A stretch of DNA of 64,000 nucleotides. It comes from Paenibacillus sp. PvR098. GTDB lineage: Bacteria; Bacillota; Bacilli; Paenibacillales; NBRC-103111. Below are positions 1-7,977 of the stretch, piece after piece. A model generated the notes under the pieces. That model ran no database searches. It worked only from the letters and a program-made list of their open reading frames with translations, and was not told where the DNA came from. The first letter of the stretch is position 1. Every line of letters starts with the position of its first letter. The stretch is from positions 1,550,001-1,614,000 of the forward strand of contig NZ_JAFIBU010000001.1 of assembly GCF_017833255.1 (NCBI RefSeq), read 5' to 3'. The translations under genes and the position numbers were made by a program.

Positions 1-10
1 CTGGTTTGAA

Positions 11-475
11 TTAAAGAACTCGCTTCGCTTTTATATAGCGTTTTTGCCAGTAGTTATTAAAATCACTGTATCTTACACCACCTGCTCCGTAGGTGTGAAG
101 AAGCTTCCCGTTCCCTGCATAAATGGCAACGTGAGTAATTCGTTTGGATGAAGTATTCGCGCTTTTAAAAAAGACCAGATCTCCTTTTTTCAGGCTGCTC
201 TTAGAAATAGTAGTCCCCTTGAGTGCCTGATCCCTAGAAGTACGCGGAAGTGTTATACCATTTTTCGCGTAAACGGTTTTTACAAAACTGGAACAATCGA
301 AAGTCCGGGTTTGACCATACTTTGCTGCGAATTTATACGGTGTTCCCATATATTTTTTTCCCGTAGAAATAACAGCATTAGCTTTCGAAGTTGAATAGGC
401 CCATGCGTCATGGGATGCTGTCGAAGCAAAAAAGATCGTAAACACGATCAAAGATAAAAATATTTTCCTAAACAA
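11..475 (-). CDS. Secreted NlpC/P60 family cell-wall peptidase
   Basis: Probable gamma-D-glutamyl/meso-diaminopimelate-type endopeptidase acting on peptidoglycan outside the cell. From the TTG start the protein is 154 residues: an N-terminal signal peptide (about residues 1-26, hydrophobic core then Ala-Trp-Ala), followed by a single NlpC/P60 domain with catalytic Cys61 in the FDCSSF motif, His115 in THVAIY and a third polar residue His127. The TTG at 475 is preferred because AAAGGAAG lies 7 bases upstream; the frame is open further upstream but that part sits in an inverted repeat and does not look coding. No SH3 binding domain is present, so this is a minimal secreted enzyme. Function as an autolysin is inferred from family; substrate specificity is unknown. 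Confidence 0.85.
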   Translation of the reverse strand: MFRKIFLSLIVFTIFFASTASHDAWAYSTSKANAVISTGKKYMGTPYKFAAKYGQTRTFDCSSFVKTVYAKNGITLPRTSRDQALKGTTISKSSLKKGDLVFFKSANTSSKRITHVAIYAGNGKLLHTYGAGGVRYSDFNNYWQKRYIKAKRVL

Positions 476-482
476 GGCTCCT

Positions 483-532
483 CTTCCTTTCGTGTTGAAT
501 GTGTTTTTGATGTTAACACACACGAAAGGAAG
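483..532 (-). promoter_or_regulatory. Leader hairpin that buries the NlpC/P60 ribosome binding site
   Basis: A perfect 13-base inverted repeat (arms 483-495 and 520-532, 24-base loop) ends 7 bases before the TTG start at 475. Its start-proximal arm contains the Shine-Dalgarno bases AAAGGAAG. In the RNA the hairpin would hide the ribosome binding site. The repeat is directly visible; a regulatory role is inference. Confidence 0.5.
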
Positions 533-796
533 CCTGAAACCCGCATTTATTGGCAATTGACATTTGTCAGCAAGTCGTAAAAACGTTGAAAACACCGTAA
601 GAACAAGGAAAACACCGATGAATCCATGTGAATTATAGCCACTATAATTACCAATATTTGCTTATGATTATCGAAAAAAAACACTTTTAGATATGGTGTT
701 TATTTGGAATTTATTCATTATTATTCCTGCCGCACCCAACTTACAAATAGGATTTTTAGGTTGGAAGCGTAAGACACAGGATTACATAAATATATA

Positions 797-1309
797 TTAT
801 AAAAAGATGGCCAAGTTATGTGTAGAAATCGTTGTTTGATCCAAATAGACCACCCGTTTTGCAATTTTCCACCCGGTGTCCACTCTCCTTAGCGTATCCT
901 GACGCTCACCGGATAGAAGATCGTACGTGGGATCGTCAAACATGCTCCGATAGACGAGCAAATTCTCTTTCACTAAGACTTCATCATCTTTTTCTCCTTC
1001 ATACAGCCGGATGTTTGAAACAAAATGCCTTGTACGCGATGCCGGAATTTCCGCCCAGGCGTAATCCGTATCTAACCGGGATAATCTTACTTCCATAGAA
1101 CCCCTATCCTCGTTCATAACCCACGCATTGCTGCAGAAGTCAGAGCTTTGTTTACGATCTGCAGTAAAACGGATGGGAATCTGGTAGGACATGTCTTCGG
1201 TAAACAAATCAAACCACTCTTTGAATTTCCGATCGTCTAGCAGCTCTGATTCCTTATTTAGAAACTCCGTAATCTCTTGTAAAAGTTGACCGCCATTAGC
1301 AATTGTCAT
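797..1309 (-). CDS. Aromatic-ring-hydroxylating dioxygenase, beta (small) subunit
   Basis: Small subunit of a two-component-type Rieske dioxygenase (170 residues, usual length 160-180), of the SnoaL-like cone fold. The N-terminal pattern ESELLDDRKFKEWFDLF followed by EDMSYQIPI is typical of NdoC/BphE/BenB-type beta subunits. It is structural, giving the alpha3beta3 hexamer, and has no metal centre. Start ATG 1309 has a GAGGGGAT ribosome binding site. It is the last gene of the 18.5 kb aromatic island and lies 68 bases downstream of an alpha subunit gene (1377-2726), its likely partner. Two further alpha subunits upstream have no beta subunit of their own and may share this one (inference). 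The true substrate is unknown. Confidence 0.85.
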   Translation of the reverse strand: MTIANGGQLLQEITEFLNKESELLDDRKFKEWFDLFTEDMSYQIPIRFTADRKQSSDFCSNAWVMNEDRGSMEVRLSRLDTDYAWAEIPASRTRHFVSNIRLYEGEKDDEVLVKENLLVYRSMFDDPTYDLLSGERQDTLRRVDTGWKIAKRVVYLDQTTISTHNLAIFL

Positions 1310-1376
1310 GCCGACATCCCCTCTGTTTACAAAATTTTTAACCCTATTTTTAACCCTGATGAATGAAGAGAAATAA

Positions 1377-2726
1377 CTACTTGCTGCTCATGTAATGCAA
1401 CCACTGTCTGTAAAGAGATAATGCCACACGTTCCTCATATCTGGGATAATAAACGTTCCCTGGGCCCGGCCAGTCTGTCACTTTCTTGGCTACACCCATT
1501 CCTTCCAAACCCATCTGATAATTGAGATGGACACCTGTTTGACCAAAGTTGACACTTCCGGCGGATCGAACAATTCCTTTCCAAGGAGTCGTGTCATCCT
1601 GCTCAAAAATACCTGCGGGACCAAAGGCGGTCATTCCGGCCCTATAAGAATTCTCCTTAAACTCTTGAGAAGTGTTCTTCGGGACCAAAATCCATGTCCA
1701 CTCTTCTATTTTGTCTGGACCCAGCGGTCTCCAATACCAAACACGTGTGAAGGTCGCCGGCGGAATCCGTTTAGGATCAGGGGTAATCGGCACTTTAATA
1801 AAGGAGAAATTAGGGAAAATATTCCCCATGCTGTTCCGTGAGCGCATAGCAATCTCATATTGTTCCGCGCTTAGTTTTCCTTTATCAAATTTTTCGACGA
1901 CCTCTTTCGGCAATCCCCAGAATTTGGGGCCCGGGTCGTCCATGTTGGGGGCAATCGAAAGGCTTAACGAGTGGCCGTTACCTGCTTGAATGTGATAACC
2001 GCTCATATTAGCTTGTGGAGGTACGGGGTAGATCCCGATATCGAAGAGAGATTTATGCGTAGTCAATGTATGATAATTATCCCCTGCGAAATTTTCGGCC
2101 CCTGTTTTCCAGTTCGCCTCTATAATCCAGCGATTCGGTGTGCCGATCACTTCCCAACCACCGTCGTGTAAACCGAAAATCATATCCATGTACCATTTCA
2201 TGCCGCCTAGATATTCCTCCAGACTTGGGGCATCAGGGTCCAAGGATGCAAAGATAAATCCATGAATGGAATCCACATGAGGCGCTTCTAACAGTCCCCA
2301 TTCTGCGCGGTTTAATTTTTTATATCCATCGTTGTAAGCCGGTATTCCGATCAAATCACCGGTATTCTTATAATTCCATCCATGATAAGGACACAGAAAT
2401 GAAGCCGAATTTCCTTTCTCTGCGCGGCAAACGTGCGCCCCGCGATGACGGCATGCATTTAACAGGACATGTATCTTCCCATCGGCTCCGCGGGAAACAA
2501 TGTAGGGGTCGTTCCCGATATAACGAAGGACATAATCCCCCGAACCCGGAATTTCCGATTCATGAGCGATAAAAATCCATGCGCTGGTAAAGACCCTTTC
2601 CAGCTCTAGTTGGTGAATTTCCGGATCATTGAAGATTCGGGAAGGAATCAATCCCGCTTCCAGCAGCTCCGTCATTTCCTCAAGTAATTTTTGTGTATTT
2701 TCGGAAGGCTTTGTTAGGTAAGGCAT
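1377..2726 (-). CDS. Rieske ring-hydroxylating dioxygenase, alpha (large) subunit
   Basis: Catalytic subunit of a non-haem iron dioxygenase that inserts O2 into an aromatic ring (449 residues, normal length). Rieske [2Fe-2S] ligands are Cys92-x-His94 and Cys112-x2-His115. The catalytic domain shows the bridging Asp216 and iron ligands His219 and His224 with the same spacing as naphthalene dioxygenase (Asp205, His208, His213), and a GIFEQDD motif (residues 372-378) for the third ligand. It is followed by the beta subunit gene and preceded at 33 bases by a paralogous alpha gene, all one direction. It is clearly diverged from the two tandem copies upstream (2759-5510) but of the same subfamily. 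ATG at 2726 with a GGGGGAA site upstream. Substrate not predictable. Confidence 0.88.
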   Translation of the reverse strand: MPYLTKPSENTQKLLEEMTELLEAGLIPSRIFNDPEIHQLELERVFTSAWIFIAHESEIPGSGDYVLRYIGNDPYIVSRGADGKIHVLLNACRHRGAHVCRAEKGNSASFLCPYHGWNYKNTGDLIGIPAYNDGYKKLNRAEWGLLEAPHVDSIHGFIFASLDPDAPSLEEYLGGMKWYMDMIFGLHDGGWEVIGTPNRWIIEANWKTGAENFAGDNYHTLTTHKSLFDIGIYPVPPQANMSGYHIQAGNGHSLSLSIAPNMDDPGPKFWGLPKEVVEKFDKGKLSAEQYEIAMRSRNSMGNIFPNFSFIKVPITPDPKRIPPATFTRVWYWRPLGPDKIEEWTWILVPKNTSQEFKENSYRAGMTAFGPAGIFEQDDTTPWKGIVRSAGSVNFGQTGVHLNYQMGLEGMGVAKKVTDWPGPGNVYYPRYEERVALSLYRQWLHYMSSK

Positions 2727-2758
2727 AGCTACGCTTCCCCCTTAATCCCAGTCACAAA

Positions 2759-4108
2759 CTAGATTTTTTGTGCCATGTACTCCAACCAGCGTTGATGAAG
2801 CGACAACGCCACTCTCTCCTCGTACCTTGGATAATAAACCTCACCGGGCCCAGGCCAATCCGTGACTTTTTGAACATTTCCGAATCCTTCCAAACCCATC
2901 TGATAGTTCAACAAAGTGTTGGTTCTCCCGAAAAATTCGGACCCGGCTACTTCTACGATCCCTTTCCAGGGTATCGTGTCATCTTGTTCAAATATCCCTG
3001 CAGGTCCAAACGCCGCTATGCCTGCTCGATAAGACTGTTCATTGTAATCCTTTGATGCCCCCTTGGCCACCAATACCCAACTCCACTCCTCAATCGTGTC
3101 GGATGTCAGCGGACGCCACATCCATAATCGAGTAAAAGTAACAGGCGGAACCCTCTTGGGATCAGGTGTAACCGGAACGCGAATAAATGAAAAATTGGGG
3201 AAAATCGTTCCCATGGTGTTACGTGACTTCATGGCCACCTCGTAATGGGCCTTGCTGCATCGGTCAGGCTTGAGCCTGGACACGACCTCATCCGGGAAGC
3301 CCCAGAACTTCACCTTTGCTTCCTTGTCCTGCGGTGACATGGAGAGACTTAACGCATGTCCATTACCAGCAACGATGTGATACCCACTCATGTTGGCTTC
3401 GTGTCCAAAGGGCGCTACGCCAACTTCAAAAAGCGATTTATGCGCAAAGGTGGTATGATAGTTGTCTCCAGCCAGGTTCTCGGATCCCGTCTTCCAGTTG
3501 GCCTTTACGATCCATCGGTTGGGAGTCCCAACCACCTCCCAACCCTCTTCATGTAACCCAAACAACATGTCGAAGTACCACTTCATGTCTCCAAGGTAAT
3601 CTTCGAGCGAAGGCGCCTCGGGATCCAATGAAGCAAAAACAAACCCATGGAGGCTAGCCACGTGCGGTGCCGGCAGCAATCCCCACTCTTTCCGATCTAA
3701 TCCCTTATAGGCCAGATTATAGGCCGGCACCCCTATTAATTCTCCCGTGTTTTTGTACGTCCACCCGTGGTAAGGACAGCTGAAGGTGACCGCGTTGCCC
3801 TTTTCCATCCGGCACACCTTCGCCCCCCGATGCCGGCAGCCGTTGAATAACACCCGGATCTTTCCTGCATCATCCCTTGTGAAGATGAACGGGTCGTTCC
3901 CAATATATCTTGTGCAATAATCTCCTTTATTCGGCACCTCCGATTCATGACCGATAAACACCCAGGCCTTGGCAAATATACGCTCCAGCTCCAATTGATG
4001 AAGCTCGGGATCGTTAAATATCCTTGCGGGTACATACCCTTTTTCCAGTCCAGCGTCCATCTCTGCAAAAAAGCGCTGGAGTTGATCGGATGGTTGATTT
4101 CCAGGCAA
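2759..4108 (-). CDS. Rieske dioxygenase alpha subunit, tandem copy 1
   Basis: Alpha subunit of a naphthalene/biphenyl-type dioxygenase. Counting from an upstream GTG at 4117, Rieske ligands are Cys94/His96 and Cys114/His117, bridging Asp218, iron ligands His221 and His226, and a GIFEQDD motif for the third ligand. I place the start at TTG 4108 because GAGGGAG sits 8 bases upstream, whereas it abuts the GTG directly; the GTG start would add three residues. The gene is a tandem paralogue of 4161-5510: the Rieske half is nearly identical at DNA level, the catalytic pocket is diverged. No separate beta subunit accompanies it; the one at 797 is the nearest. It sits in the same transcription direction with a 52-base gap to its twin. 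Confidence 0.87.
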   Translation of the reverse strand: MPGNQPSDQLQRFFAEMDAGLEKGYVPARIFNDPELHQLELERIFAKAWVFIGHESEVPNKGDYCTRYIGNDPFIFTRDDAGKIRVLFNGCRHRGAKVCRMEKGNAVTFSCPYHGWTYKNTGELIGVPAYNLAYKGLDRKEWGLLPAPHVASLHGFVFASLDPEAPSLEDYLGDMKWYFDMLFGLHEEGWEVVGTPNRWIVKANWKTGSENLAGDNYHTTFAHKSLFEVGVAPFGHEANMSGYHIVAGNGHALSLSMSPQDKEAKVKFWGFPDEVVSRLKPDRCSKAHYEVAMKSRNTMGTIFPNFSFIRVPVTPDPKRVPPVTFTRLWMWRPLTSDTIEEWSWVLVAKGASKDYNEQSYRAGIAAFGPAGIFEQDDTIPWKGIVEVAGSEFFGRTNTLLNYQMGLEGFGNVQKVTDWPGPGEVYYPRYEERVALSLHQRWLEYMAQKI

Positions 4109-4160
4109 TGACCTCACTCCCTCTACGACTAAGGTTTCCGTTATTTAGCAATTTCCATAA

Positions 4161-5510
4161 TCAAGCAAGAAAGGTCATATAGTCCAACCACCGTCGATGA
4201 AGCGACAAAGCCACCCTCTCTTCGTACCTTGGATAATAAACTTCACCCGGACCGATCCAATCGGTGACCCTTTTAACATTTCCGAAGCCTTCCAATCCCA
4301 TCTGATAGTTCAGTAACGTGTTGGATCTCCCGAAAAATTCGGACCCGGCTACCTCCACCATACCTTTCCACGGTATCGTGTCATCTTGTTCAAATATCCC
4401 TGCAGGCCCGAAAGCCGTCATTCCAGCTCGGTATGATCGATCCATATACTCTTTAGAAGTCCCTTTTGCCACCAGCACCCAGCTCCATTCTTCAATGGTG
4501 TCCGATGTTAGCGGACGCCACATCCACAATCGCGTAAACGTTGTTGGAGTTATGGTTTTGGGATTAGGGGAGCTAGGCGTTCTTAAGAATGAAAAATTGG
4601 GGAAAATGGTTCCCATACTGTTGCGTGACCGCTTTGCCACCTCGTAATGCGCTTCGCTGAACCGGTCGGGGTTCAGCTTCGACACCACCTCATCCGGGAA
4701 TCCCCAGAATTTAACCTTCGCCTCCTGATCCTCTGGAGACATGGATAGACTTAACGCATGCCCATTGCCGGCAACTACGTGATACCCGTTGATGTTTCCT
4801 TCTGGCAGGATAGGTGAAACCCCTAATTCTATGAGAGACTTGTGCGCAAAGGTGGTATGGTAGTTGTCCCCAGCCAGGTTCTCCGATCCCGTCTTCCAGT
4901 TCGCCTTTACGATCCAGCGGTTGGGAGTCCCTACCACCTCCCAACCCTCTTCATTTAATCCAAACAACATGTCGAAGTACCACTTCATGTCTCCAAGGTA
5001 ATCTTCGAGCGAAGGCGCCGCGGGATCCAATGATGCAAAAACAAACCCGTGGAGGCTAGCCACGTGCGGTGCCGGCAGCAATCCCCACTCTTTCCGATCC
5101 AATCCCTTATAGGCCAGATTATAGGCCGGCACCCCTATTAATTCTCCCGTGTTTTTGTACGTCCACCCGTGGTAAGGACAGCTGAAGGTAACCGCGTTGC
5201 CCTTTTCCATCCTGCACACCTTCGCCCCCCGATGCCGGCAGCCGTTGAATAACACCCGGATCTTTCCTGTGTCATCCCTTGTGAAGATGAACGGGTCGTT
5301 CCCAATATATCTTGTGCAATAATCTCCTTTATTCGGCACCTCCGATTCATGGCCGATAAACACCCAGGCCTTGGAAAAAATACGCTCCAGCTCCAATTGA
5401 TGGAGTTCGGGATCGTTAAATATCCTTGCGGGTACATACCCTTTTTCCAGTCCAGCGTCCATCTCTGCAAAAAAGCGCTGTACTTGATCGGATGATTGAG
5501 TTTCAGGCAA
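4161..5510 (-). CDS. Rieske dioxygenase alpha subunit, tandem copy 2
   Basis: Paralogue of the adjacent gene, with all Rieske (CRHRG...CPYHGW), bridging Asp and His-x4-His iron ligands intact, so both copies look functional. Differences are concentrated around residues 228-245 and 315-325 (counted from GTG 5519), which follow the iron ligands and line the active site in related enzymes; the first 225 residues are almost the same. Start chosen at TTG 5510 with AAGGAG 8 bases upstream. It lies 39 bases after the end of the upstream binding-protein gene (5550) in the same direction. The pattern suggests recent duplication with pocket divergence, or gene conversion homogenising the Rieske half. 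Substrate unknown. Confidence 0.87.
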   Translation of the reverse strand: MPETQSSDQVQRFFAEMDAGLEKGYVPARIFNDPELHQLELERIFSKAWVFIGHESEVPNKGDYCTRYIGNDPFIFTRDDTGKIRVLFNGCRHRGAKVCRMEKGNAVTFSCPYHGWTYKNTGELIGVPAYNLAYKGLDRKEWGLLPAPHVASLHGFVFASLDPAAPSLEDYLGDMKWYFDMLFGLNEEGWEVVGTPNRWIVKANWKTGSENLAGDNYHTTFAHKSLIELGVSPILPEGNINGYHVVAGNGHALSLSMSPEDQEAKVKFWGFPDEVVSKLNPDRFSEAHYEVAKRSRNSMGTIFPNFSFLRTPSSPNPKTITPTTFTRLWMWRPLTSDTIEEWSWVLVAKGTSKEYMDRSYRAGMTAFGPAGIFEQDDTIPWKGMVEVAGSEFFGRSNTLLNYQMGLEGFGNVKRVTDWIGPGEVYYPRYEERVALSLHRRWLDYMTFLA

Positions 5511-5549
5511 TGACCTCACTCCTTCTATAAAATTTAGGATTTCTAGTAC

Positions 5550-6704
5550 TTAAGGAATCAATTGCTTTGCAATGGTAGCTGCTTCGCGCTGGAGTTTGGC
5601 ACCTTCCTCGGAATGGGAGTTAAAATACTCCACGCCCGGAATCGGCTGTAATGCCGGGTTGGCAACCGGAACATCTTTTCGCCTGCTGTTGTTCTTGAGT
5701 TTCTCCGAAATTAAAGTTTGCCCTTCTTTTGATAACACCCAGTTCAAGAAAACCTTCGTCGCATTGGGGTGAGGAGGTTCTTTGAACACCGCTGGACTTG
5801 ATCCTCCCACACTGGTAAAGGAGAGATCCTTGAGTTTCTGAGTAGCTGCAATATTCGTCTTCACTCCCGCTTTCTCATATTGAACGAACGCATCATATGA
5901 AATATCGGGAATGGATATGCCTTTGCCCCCCCGGATCAATTGTTCAGCCGCTTCAACATTTCCTTTCACCAGCATGGCTTCCTGGTCAACCAAAATCTTT
6001 TTCAGACCGTCTTTGCCATATTTACTCAAGACAAAAGCCGCGTAGCTGGAACCAGAACCTCCGCCTCTAGGATCTACCCAAACAATCTTCCCTTTATATT
6101 TTGGATCATACAGATCATCAAAACTGTCAATTCCATCATCAGAGAACATGTTCCGATTCACACCGATGCTATTGGCGTGCCACCACATGGAGAAAATATA
6201 CTTTTTATCCGTATCCAAAAATGCCGACTGAAGACCTCCTTCGTATACCGATCCGTCCAACACCTCTGGCAGGGTAACGTAATCGAGGAAAGGCTCGAGA
6301 TTTCCTTTGTTCTTTAATTCAAATATTTCGGGACCAGGACCAAACATATATACATCCCAAAGATATTTTCCTGCCTGCTGCTCATTTACAACCCGCAATG
6401 GAAACTCAGGGAGCGTAGCAGGTGTTGCCTCTAAGGTAATACCTGGGTATGCGGCCTCAAATCCCTCCTTGAGTATTTTGGTGAAATCAGGACGGGGCGG
6501 GCAGCCGCAGTTCACCGTCCCCTCTTCTTGCGCTGCTTTTACAATCGCATTCCAATCATCTGCTTTGCTTTTATTGGGAGCTGTAACAGCTTGCTGCTGG
6601 GGTTCTCCCGGCTGGGAAGTGGAGGCGCCGCAAGCTGAAATCAAACATACTAGCACAAGCGAAAGAGTAGACATGGAAGCAACTTTGATGGCCTTTTTGT
6701 TCAT
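5550..6704 (-). CDS. ABC transporter substrate-binding lipoprotein (iron(III)/polyamine-type family), paralogue A
   Basis: Extracellular solute-binding protein, family 1, anchored as a lipoprotein: signal peptide with Cys25 in LISAC. After a low-complexity linker it carries a V-N-C-G-C-P-P-R-P-D segment, then a SBP fold with WWHANSIGVNRNMF and PHPNATKVFLNWVLSKEGQ motifs typical of this family. Two paralogues at 14924 and 16130 share all of these. The nearest transport components are the ATPase directly upstream (6777) and the fused permease (8991), so it presumably delivers an aromatic acid or related anion to them (inference). Start ATG 6704 with a GGGGGGAG site; a perfect cre-like sequence lies 27 bases upstream of the start. 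The family name (Fe3+) should not be read as the substrate. Confidence 0.85.
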   Translation of the reverse strand: MNKKAIKVASMSTLSLVLVCLISACGASTSQPGEPQQQAVTAPNKSKADDWNAIVKAAQEEGTVNCGCPPRPDFTKILKEGFEAAYPGITLEATPATLPEFPLRVVNEQQAGKYLWDVYMFGPGPEIFELKNKGNLEPFLDYVTLPEVLDGSVYEGGLQSAFLDTDKKYIFSMWWHANSIGVNRNMFSDDGIDSFDDLYDPKYKGKIVWVDPRGGGSGSSYAAFVLSKYGKDGLKKILVDQEAMLVKGNVEAAEQLIRGGKGISIPDISYDAFVQYEKAGVKTNIAATQKLKDLSFTSVGGSSPAVFKEPPHPNATKVFLNWVLSKEGQTLISEKLKNNSRRKDVPVANPALQPIPGVEYFNSHSEEGAKLQREAATIAKQLIP

Positions 6705-6730
6705 ACAGTACTCCCCCCAATTTAAAAAAA

Positions 6731-6744
6731 TGAAATCGCTTTCA
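6731..6744. promoter_or_regulatory. cre-like catabolite-control site
   Basis: TGAAATCGCTTTCA matches the Bacillus CcpA-site consensus TGWAANCGNTNWCA at every position. It lies between the ATPase gene and the binding-protein gene (5550-6704), inside the operon, so it could act as a roadblock or control an internal promoter. Binding is inferred. Confidence 0.5.
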
Positions 6745-6776
6745 AATATCATACCGTTTGGAACATCCCAGTCATC

Positions 6777-7946
6777 TTAGGCTGATTCTGCCTCTCCTTC
6801 ACCTTCCTTTTTTTCCTCGTGGCTTTGTTCTGCAGCTTCCACCGCCTCATAGGTTACTATGACACAACTCTCGGCCGAAATTTGGGCGTACACCGTTTCA
6901 CCTTGAGGGAGCGACCAACTTGGATGCTCTCGAACACGAAGCACTTCTTTTCCGCAAACAATCTTCATATCAATCATCTCGCCTAGAAAAGTCTCAAAGT
7001 CACTCCTTCCTTCTAACAGATTAACCCCTTCCTTAGACTGCGGAGGGTCCTTGTATAACGCAATATTTTCCGGACGGATGGTGATGATTATTTTTTCCCC
7101 TGGTTGTCTTTTCTCGATGCTGCTGGCTAATAGAACACCGCTTTTCGTTTCTACCTTGTAAATATTATTGGTTACTGCTTGTTGAATCTTCCCGACAATA
7201 AAATTGGAAGTGCCAACAAAATTAGCAACAAAGCGACTATTGGGGCGTTCATAGATTTCGCGCGGGCTTCCGATTTGAATAATTTTTCCATCCCTTAGAA
7301 CCGCAATAACGTCCGATAGAGCTAATGCTTCTGTTTGGTCATGAGTTACGTAAACCGTAGTTATTCCTAATCCTCTTTGGAGTTTTTTCAGCTCTTCTCT
7401 TACGTGTTCTCTAAGCTTTGCGTCAAGATTGGCTAAGGGTTCATCAAGTAATAACAATGCCGGCTCATGTACAAGGGCACGTGCTATAGCTAGTCTCTGC
7501 TGCTGGCCCCCCGATAGCTTGGTCGCTTGACGATTTTCAAAGCCCTTTAGTTCTACCATCTCCAAAGCCCAACTTACTTTTTGTTTTATTTTTTCTTTTG
7601 GATATTTCTTTTTGGTACGCAGTGGAAAAGCAACATTCTCAAACACATCCATATGAGGCCAAATGGCGTAAGATTGAAAAACCATACCAATATCCCGATG
7701 ATTAGGCTGTAAGAAGATGTTGCTTTTTGAATTGTATACCTCCCGATCATCGATTTTAATCATGCCGCTTGATGGCCTCTCTAATCCCGCAATAGATCTT
7801 AATGTGGTCGTTTTGCCACACCCCGAAGGTCCCAATAAAGTAAATACACTGCCTTTTGCAACATGAAAACTAATATGATCCATCGCTGTAGTCACTTTTC
7901 CTGAATCACTTGGGAACTCTTTATATAACTCTATAACGTCTAGCAT
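6777..7946 (-). CDS. ABC transporter ATP-binding protein (FbpC/PotA type)
   Basis: ATPase subunit of an importer, 389 residues. Walker A is GPSGCGKTT (residues 39-47), Q-loop near 91, signature LSGGQQQR (144-151), Walker B LLLLDEP (164-170) and a switch His in YVTHD. The C-terminal third is a TOBE/MOP-type regulatory domain, ending in an unusual acidic tail rich in Glu and Lys. It belongs to the iron/spermidine/2-aminoethylphosphonate ATPase group, which pairs with a fused double permease such as the one at 8991. Gene order is permease, extradiol dioxygenase, ATPase, binding protein, all minus, so transporter and catabolic genes are interleaved. ATG 7946 follows GGGGTGG. Confidence 0.9.
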   Translation of the reverse strand: MLDVIELYKEFPSDSGKVTTAMDHISFHVAKGSVFTLLGPSGCGKTTTLRSIAGLERPSSGMIKIDDREVYNSKSNIFLQPNHRDIGMVFQSYAIWPHMDVFENVAFPLRTKKKYPKEKIKQKVSWALEMVELKGFENRQATKLSGGQQQRLAIARALVHEPALLLLDEPLANLDAKLREHVREELKKLQRGLGITTVYVTHDQTEALALSDVIAVLRDGKIIQIGSPREIYERPNSRFVANFVGTSNFIVGKIQQAVTNNIYKVETKSGVLLASSIEKRQPGEKIIITIRPENIALYKDPPQSKEGVNLLEGRSDFETFLGEMIDMKIVCGKEVLRVREHPSWSLPQGETVYAQISAESCVIVTYEAVEAAEQSHEEKKEGEGEAESA

Positions 7947-7977
7947 GATTTACCACCCCATTCAGGATCGTTAGGAT

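Larger units (their letters stand above)
2759..5519 (-). repeat. Tandem duplication of a dioxygenase alpha gene with mosaic identity
   Basis: The halves 2759-4117 and 4161-5519 are direct repeats. From about 3560-4117 against 4960-5519 only scattered single-base differences are visible over more than 500 bases; the remaining part differs much more. Abrupt change in similarity within one gene pair is a sign of gene conversion or selection on one part. Confidence 0.8.

Noticed and set aside
596-796. Possible ydaO (c-di-AMP) riboswitch upstream of the NlpC/P60 gene
   Set aside because: The conserved ydaO blocks are not visible; only the short inverted repeat at 483-532 is supported.
832-2171. 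Open frames on the plus strand opposite the dioxygenase genes
   Set aside because: They are antisense to clearly conserved proteins, lack ribosome sites and show no family resemblance; they are shadows of codon bias.
3736-5470. 110-codon minus frames repeated in both tandem alpha genes (3736-4068, 5138-5470)
   Set aside because: They overlap the Rieske domain coding sequence in another frame and are repeated only because the genes are duplicated.
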